Part shown: positions 4,956 to 7,392 of the stretch, piece after piece | Layout of the letters: the number at the start of each line of letters is the position of its first letter | How positions within the stretch are numbered: the stretch's first letter is position 1 | Assembly (NCBI GenBank): GCA_903853785.1 | Contig: CAINUM010000023.1 | Coordinates: 1-7,392 of the forward strand | DNA from: Candidatus Magasanikiibacteriota bacterium | Lineage (GTDB): Bacteria; Patescibacteriota; Patescibacteriia; Magasanikbacterales; GWA2-37-8 | Reading direction: 5' to 3' | Length of the DNA stretch: 7,392 nucleotides | Notes under the pieces: model-generated | Told to the model about the DNA's origin: nothing | Database searches by the model: none | The model's input: the letters and a program-made list of their open reading frames with translations, nothing else | Made by a program: the position numbers and the translations under genes

Positions 4956-6683
4956 TTATCGATCATTAGGCACTGCATAATATTGCAATGCAAATTTCAT
5001 TAAATCGCGGAATACAAATAAAGAAGTTTGTTCAGCCCATTTACGTTGGGGTTCTTCGTATTTTACCACTAAAACAAATTGAGGGTTAGTGGCAGGTGCA
5101 AAACCAGCGAAGGTTTGGTTGGTGCGGTCTTCACTGTATTTGCCGTTTTCTGGAATTTGAGCAGTTCCTGTTTTTCCAGCAACGTAATATCCATCTACTT
5201 TAGCAATTTTATAATGATTTTCCACCACCGAAGTTAACATACCACTAAGTAATTTTGCAGATCGTTCTGAAATTACTCGTTCGGAATTCTCTATAGGTGT
5301 AACTTCTTTTTTTCCATTAGGATATCGAGTTTCTGCGATAATAAACGGTTTGGGTAGTAATCCCTGATTAGCGATAGCACTATAGGCGGTAGCGATTTGG
5401 ATTGGAGTTACAGTCAAACCTTGTCCAAAAGATCCTACGGCGCCAAAAATATCACCTTTTCTTTCTAAAGATGAGATGTCACCAGCCGCCTCCGGCCCTA
5501 GTTCGATTCCAGTTTTTTCACCAAATCCAAATTTTTTAACATAATCATCAAGTCGTTCATGTCCCAATTTTTCTTCGACAAAGATCATGCCAGTATTTAT
5601 CGAATTTTCCAGAACCTGTGTCATTGTTTTGGTGTCGTAGCATTTATTTTGGGCGTTGTGAATTGAATATCCATTTATAACTCGCACACAAGGATCTACG
5701 AAAGTAGTGTTTGGAGATACCAGCCCCAAATCAAGACCCGCTGCCATAGTAATAGGTTTAAATACAGACCCTGGTTCGTATGGAGCAAAAATTGCATTGT
5801 TGCTAAACGATCTTAAATCTTTTACATCTGAATATTTATTTGGGTCAAAATCGGGCAAACTACACATTGCTAGTATGGCACCAGTTTTTGGGTTCATCAA
5901 AACTAATGACGCACTTTTTGCCTGATATTCTTCCAAACCTTTTTGTAGTAAATCACAAGCTTTATATTCTAATGAACGATCAATTGTTAATAAGAGGTCG
6001 GCGCCATCTTGTGCTTTTACTTGTGAGTGTAAAGCCATGGTTATCCAACTTCCTAGAGCCCCACGTTCACCAGAAATAAAACCTTGGTGACCAGTTAAAA
6101 TCTTATTCCAATAGCCTTCAACACCGTAACTACCAATTTGCTGTGTTCCAGTATCGTCGAGTCTACAAAAACCTAATATTGGTGCAGCAATATTTCCTTC
6201 TGGGTAATAGCGGTATTCTTGAGGGGTGAAATATATGCCTGATAATTTTTCAGTTTTTAGAATTTCAACTGTATCGCCATCTATTTTTTTAGTAATTGGT
6301 TCGTAAAGATCGTTATTTTTAGAAAGTTTTTTGTTTAATATTTCACGGTCCGTTTCTGGTAATGATAGAATACTAATAAGTTTTTCAACCGTACTAGATA
6401 CCATTTCCGTTTTAATTTCTTTGGGTACAGCGTATATCAAAAAATATTGTCGATTTATAGCTGCCGGATACTCTTTTTTTGTTCTTGAGTCTTGAAAAAA
6501 TACTTCGCCGCGCTTTGGGTGTAATTGTTGATAAATTTCATGTGCGGTTAAAGCAAAAGTTCGGTAGTAGTCGGATTGTATTATTTGTAGCACAAATAAT
6601 TTACCAATAATCAAAATTGTTATTAAAATAAAAAATACTGCGATGTACCAAAGTTGTCGATTGTCTTTTTCGTGGTGTTGCAT
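4956..6683 (-). CDS. ftsI: Class B penicillin-binding protein (FtsI/PBP2-type peptidoglycan transpeptidase)
   Basis: This 575-residue D,D-transpeptidase crosslinks peptidoglycan outside the membrane. A short cytoplasmic N-terminus precedes one membrane anchor, about residues 11-35. A class B dimerisation region follows: PKRGEVFF (57-64), PEGNIAAPILGF (161-172) and GSYGVEGYWNKILTG (184-198). The penicillin-binding domain has all three catalytic motifs: S306-V-F-K309 in EPGSVFKP, S361-I-N363, and K504-T-G-T507. FGQGLTVTPIQIA (419-431) is another class B landmark. No PASTA repeats follow; the protein ends soon after KTG, like FtsI. The usual RGxIxDRNGxxLA segment is divergent, and two cysteines (C332, C348) lie between the SxxK and SxN motifs. 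The ATG at 6683 is one base after the gpsA stop. Family is firm; septal FtsI versus elongation PBP2 rests on context, with mur genes following and no RodA or FtsW visible. Confidence 0.92.
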   Translation of the reverse strand: MQHHEKDNRQLWYIAVFFILITILIIGKLFVLQIIQSDYYRTFALTAHEIYQQLHPKRGEVFFQDSRTKKEYPAAINRQYFLIYAVPKEIKTEMVSSTVEKLISILSLPETDREILNKKLSKNNDLYEPITKKIDGDTVEILKTEKLSGIYFTPQEYRYYPEGNIAAPILGFCRLDDTGTQQIGSYGVEGYWNKILTGHQGFISGERGALGSWITMALHSQVKAQDGADLLLTIDRSLEYKACDLLQKGLEEYQAKSASLVLMNPKTGAILAMCSLPDFDPNKYSDVKDLRSFSNNAIFAPYEPGSVFKPITMAAGLDLGLVSPNTTFVDPCVRVINGYSIHNAQNKCYDTKTMTQVLENSINTGMIFVEEKLGHERLDDYVKKFGFGEKTGIELGPEAAGDISSLERKGDIFGAVGSFGQGLTVTPIQIATAYSAIANQGLLPKPFIIAETRYPNGKKEVTPIENSERVISERSAKLLSGMLTSVVENHYKIAKVDGYYVAGKTGTAQIPENGKYSEDRTNQTFAGFAPATNPQFVLVVKYEEPQRKWAEQTSLFVFRDLMKFALQYYAVPNDR

Positions 6684-6687
6684 TTTA
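6681..6687 (-). promoter_or_regulatory. Stop/restart junction TAA-A-ATG from gpsA into the PBP gene
   Basis: The gpsA stop (6687-6685) and the PBP start (6683-6681) are one base apart. The preceding bases (CAATCCTTT) contain no Shine-Dalgarno, so the PBP gene probably depends on ribosomes finishing gpsA or on another initiation mode. Confidence 0.55.
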
Positions 6688-7392
6688 AAAGGATTGTTTT
6701 AAAAGTTTTTTTAAAGATTTTTCAGAATCTATATTTTTCCAAATAATCTGATAAACAGTTTCGGCAAGCGGCATTTTAATTTTATATTTTTTTGCCAAAA
6801 GCATAGTCATTTTACACGCGTTAATTCCCTCAACAACTTGACCTACTTCTTTGGCGGCCAAATCTGCATTATTATGCTTTGGAAAACATTGCCCAAAGCG
6901 ACGGTTGCGAGAGTGTGAAGATAGAGCAGTACCAACCAAATCACCTAGGCCAGCTAGATCGACGGCTGTTTTTTCGTTACCACCCATTTTTTTAATTATC
7001 AAGGACATTTCCTGTATAGCTAAAACTATAATTGCTGCCTTGGTATTCATCGGCCATTCATAGTGATCAGCCATACCAATCGCAATTGCATAAATATTCT
7101 TAAATGAGCCAGCTACTTCTGTGCCAATGAAATCGGATGTTTCTTTTAAACGTAAATTATCATTACATAAAACTTTTTTTACCAATTTGATTGCCTCGAT
7201 ATTTTTACTGGAAATATTCATGGCTGTAAAACCGCCTTTTACCATATCTACTGCAATGGCCGGTCCAGAAATAGATGTTATTAAAGATCGAGAGTGAGCG
7301 GGAATATTATTTTTGAGCACGGTAGTTATTAAATCTAATGAATTGTTATCCAAGCCTTTGGAGATATCTACGCAAATAGTTTTTGGAGATAA
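6685..7392 (-). CDS. gpsA: GpsA, NAD(P)-dependent glycerol-3-phosphate dehydrogenase (C-terminal part; 5' end outside window)
   Basis: GpsA reduces dihydroxyacetone phosphate to sn-glycerol-3-phosphate, the backbone of membrane phospholipids. The visible 235 residues are the last two thirds of a protein that is usually about 330 long. The frame stays open to base 7392. A TTG at 7353 could look like a start, but the codons before it read LSPKTICVDISKG, matching the family's strand and KG motif that precede the GP segment, so the true start lies outside. Further signatures are ISGPAIAVDMVKGG (residues 41-54 of the visible part), IGTEVAGSFKN with the expected catalytic Lys (K98), LAGLGDLVGTALS (146-158), SRNRRFG (161-167) and VVEGINA near the C-terminus. 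The Rossmann nucleotide-binding motif GxGxxG is off-window. The gene is one base upstream of the PBP gene and probably co-transcribed with the wall genes. Confidence 0.93.
   Translation of the reverse strand, partial: LSPKTICVDISKGLDNNSLDLITTVLKNNIPAHSRSLITSISGPAIAVDMVKGGFTAMNISSKNIEAIKLVKKVLCNDNLRLKETSDFIGTEVAGSFKNIYAIAIGMADHYEWPMNTKAAIIVLAIQEMSLIIKKMGGNEKTAVDLAGLGDLVGTALSSHSRNRRFGQCFPKHNNADLAAKEVGQVVEGINACKMTMLLAKKYKIKMPLAETVYQIIWKNIDSEKSLKKLLKQSF

Noticed and set aside
7351..7353. TTG as the start of gpsA, implying a naturally truncated enzyme
   Set aside because: The frame is open through to base 7392 and the codons upstream encode the expected ...DISKG segment of GpsA. The gene is cut by the window edge, not truncated.

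Overview
The window is AT-rich bacterial DNA with all seven genes on the minus strand, so transcription runs from high to low coordinates. The gene content and protein character suggest a Candidate Phyla Radiation (Patescibacteria) genome, probably a parcubacterial lineage. The signs are a compact peptidoglycan operon, a MurF without its usual N-terminal domain, a MraY with an enlarged cytoplasmic loop, near-zero gene spacing, no strong Shine-Dalgarno sites, and TAA as the stop of all six genes whose ends are visible. The lineage is inferred from these traits, not from a database match. The standard genetic code fits.

From right to left (the direction of transcription): the C-terminal two thirds of a GpsA glycerol-3-phosphate dehydrogenase (cut by the window edge); a class B penicillin-binding protein/FtsI transpeptidase; MurF; MraY; a small GNAT-fold protein of the bacterial aminoacyl-tRNA-protein transferase (Bpt/ATE) family; and a divergent Mur ligase of the MurC/Mpl type. 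Gaps are 1, 9, 45, 1 and 1 nt, so this looks like one operon. A 170-nt spacer full of inverted repeats follows, then the N-terminal 99 codons of a Nudix hydrolase that runs off the left edge.

Together, MurF completes the UDP-MurNAc-pentapeptide, MraY loads it on undecaprenyl phosphate, and the PBP crosslinks the final polymer at the septum or wall. The Mur ligase either adds the first L-Ala (MurC role) or reattaches a recycled peptide (Mpl role). GpsA supplies sn-glycerol-3-phosphate for phospholipids. The unexpected member is the Bpt/ATE-like protein between mraY and the Mur ligase. It keeps the family's C-terminal core but lacks the N-terminal cysteine cluster, and it has identical 7-nt stop/start junctions on both sides. 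Its position suggests a link between aminoacyl-tRNA transfer and wall precursors, which is the most interesting hypothesis in the window.
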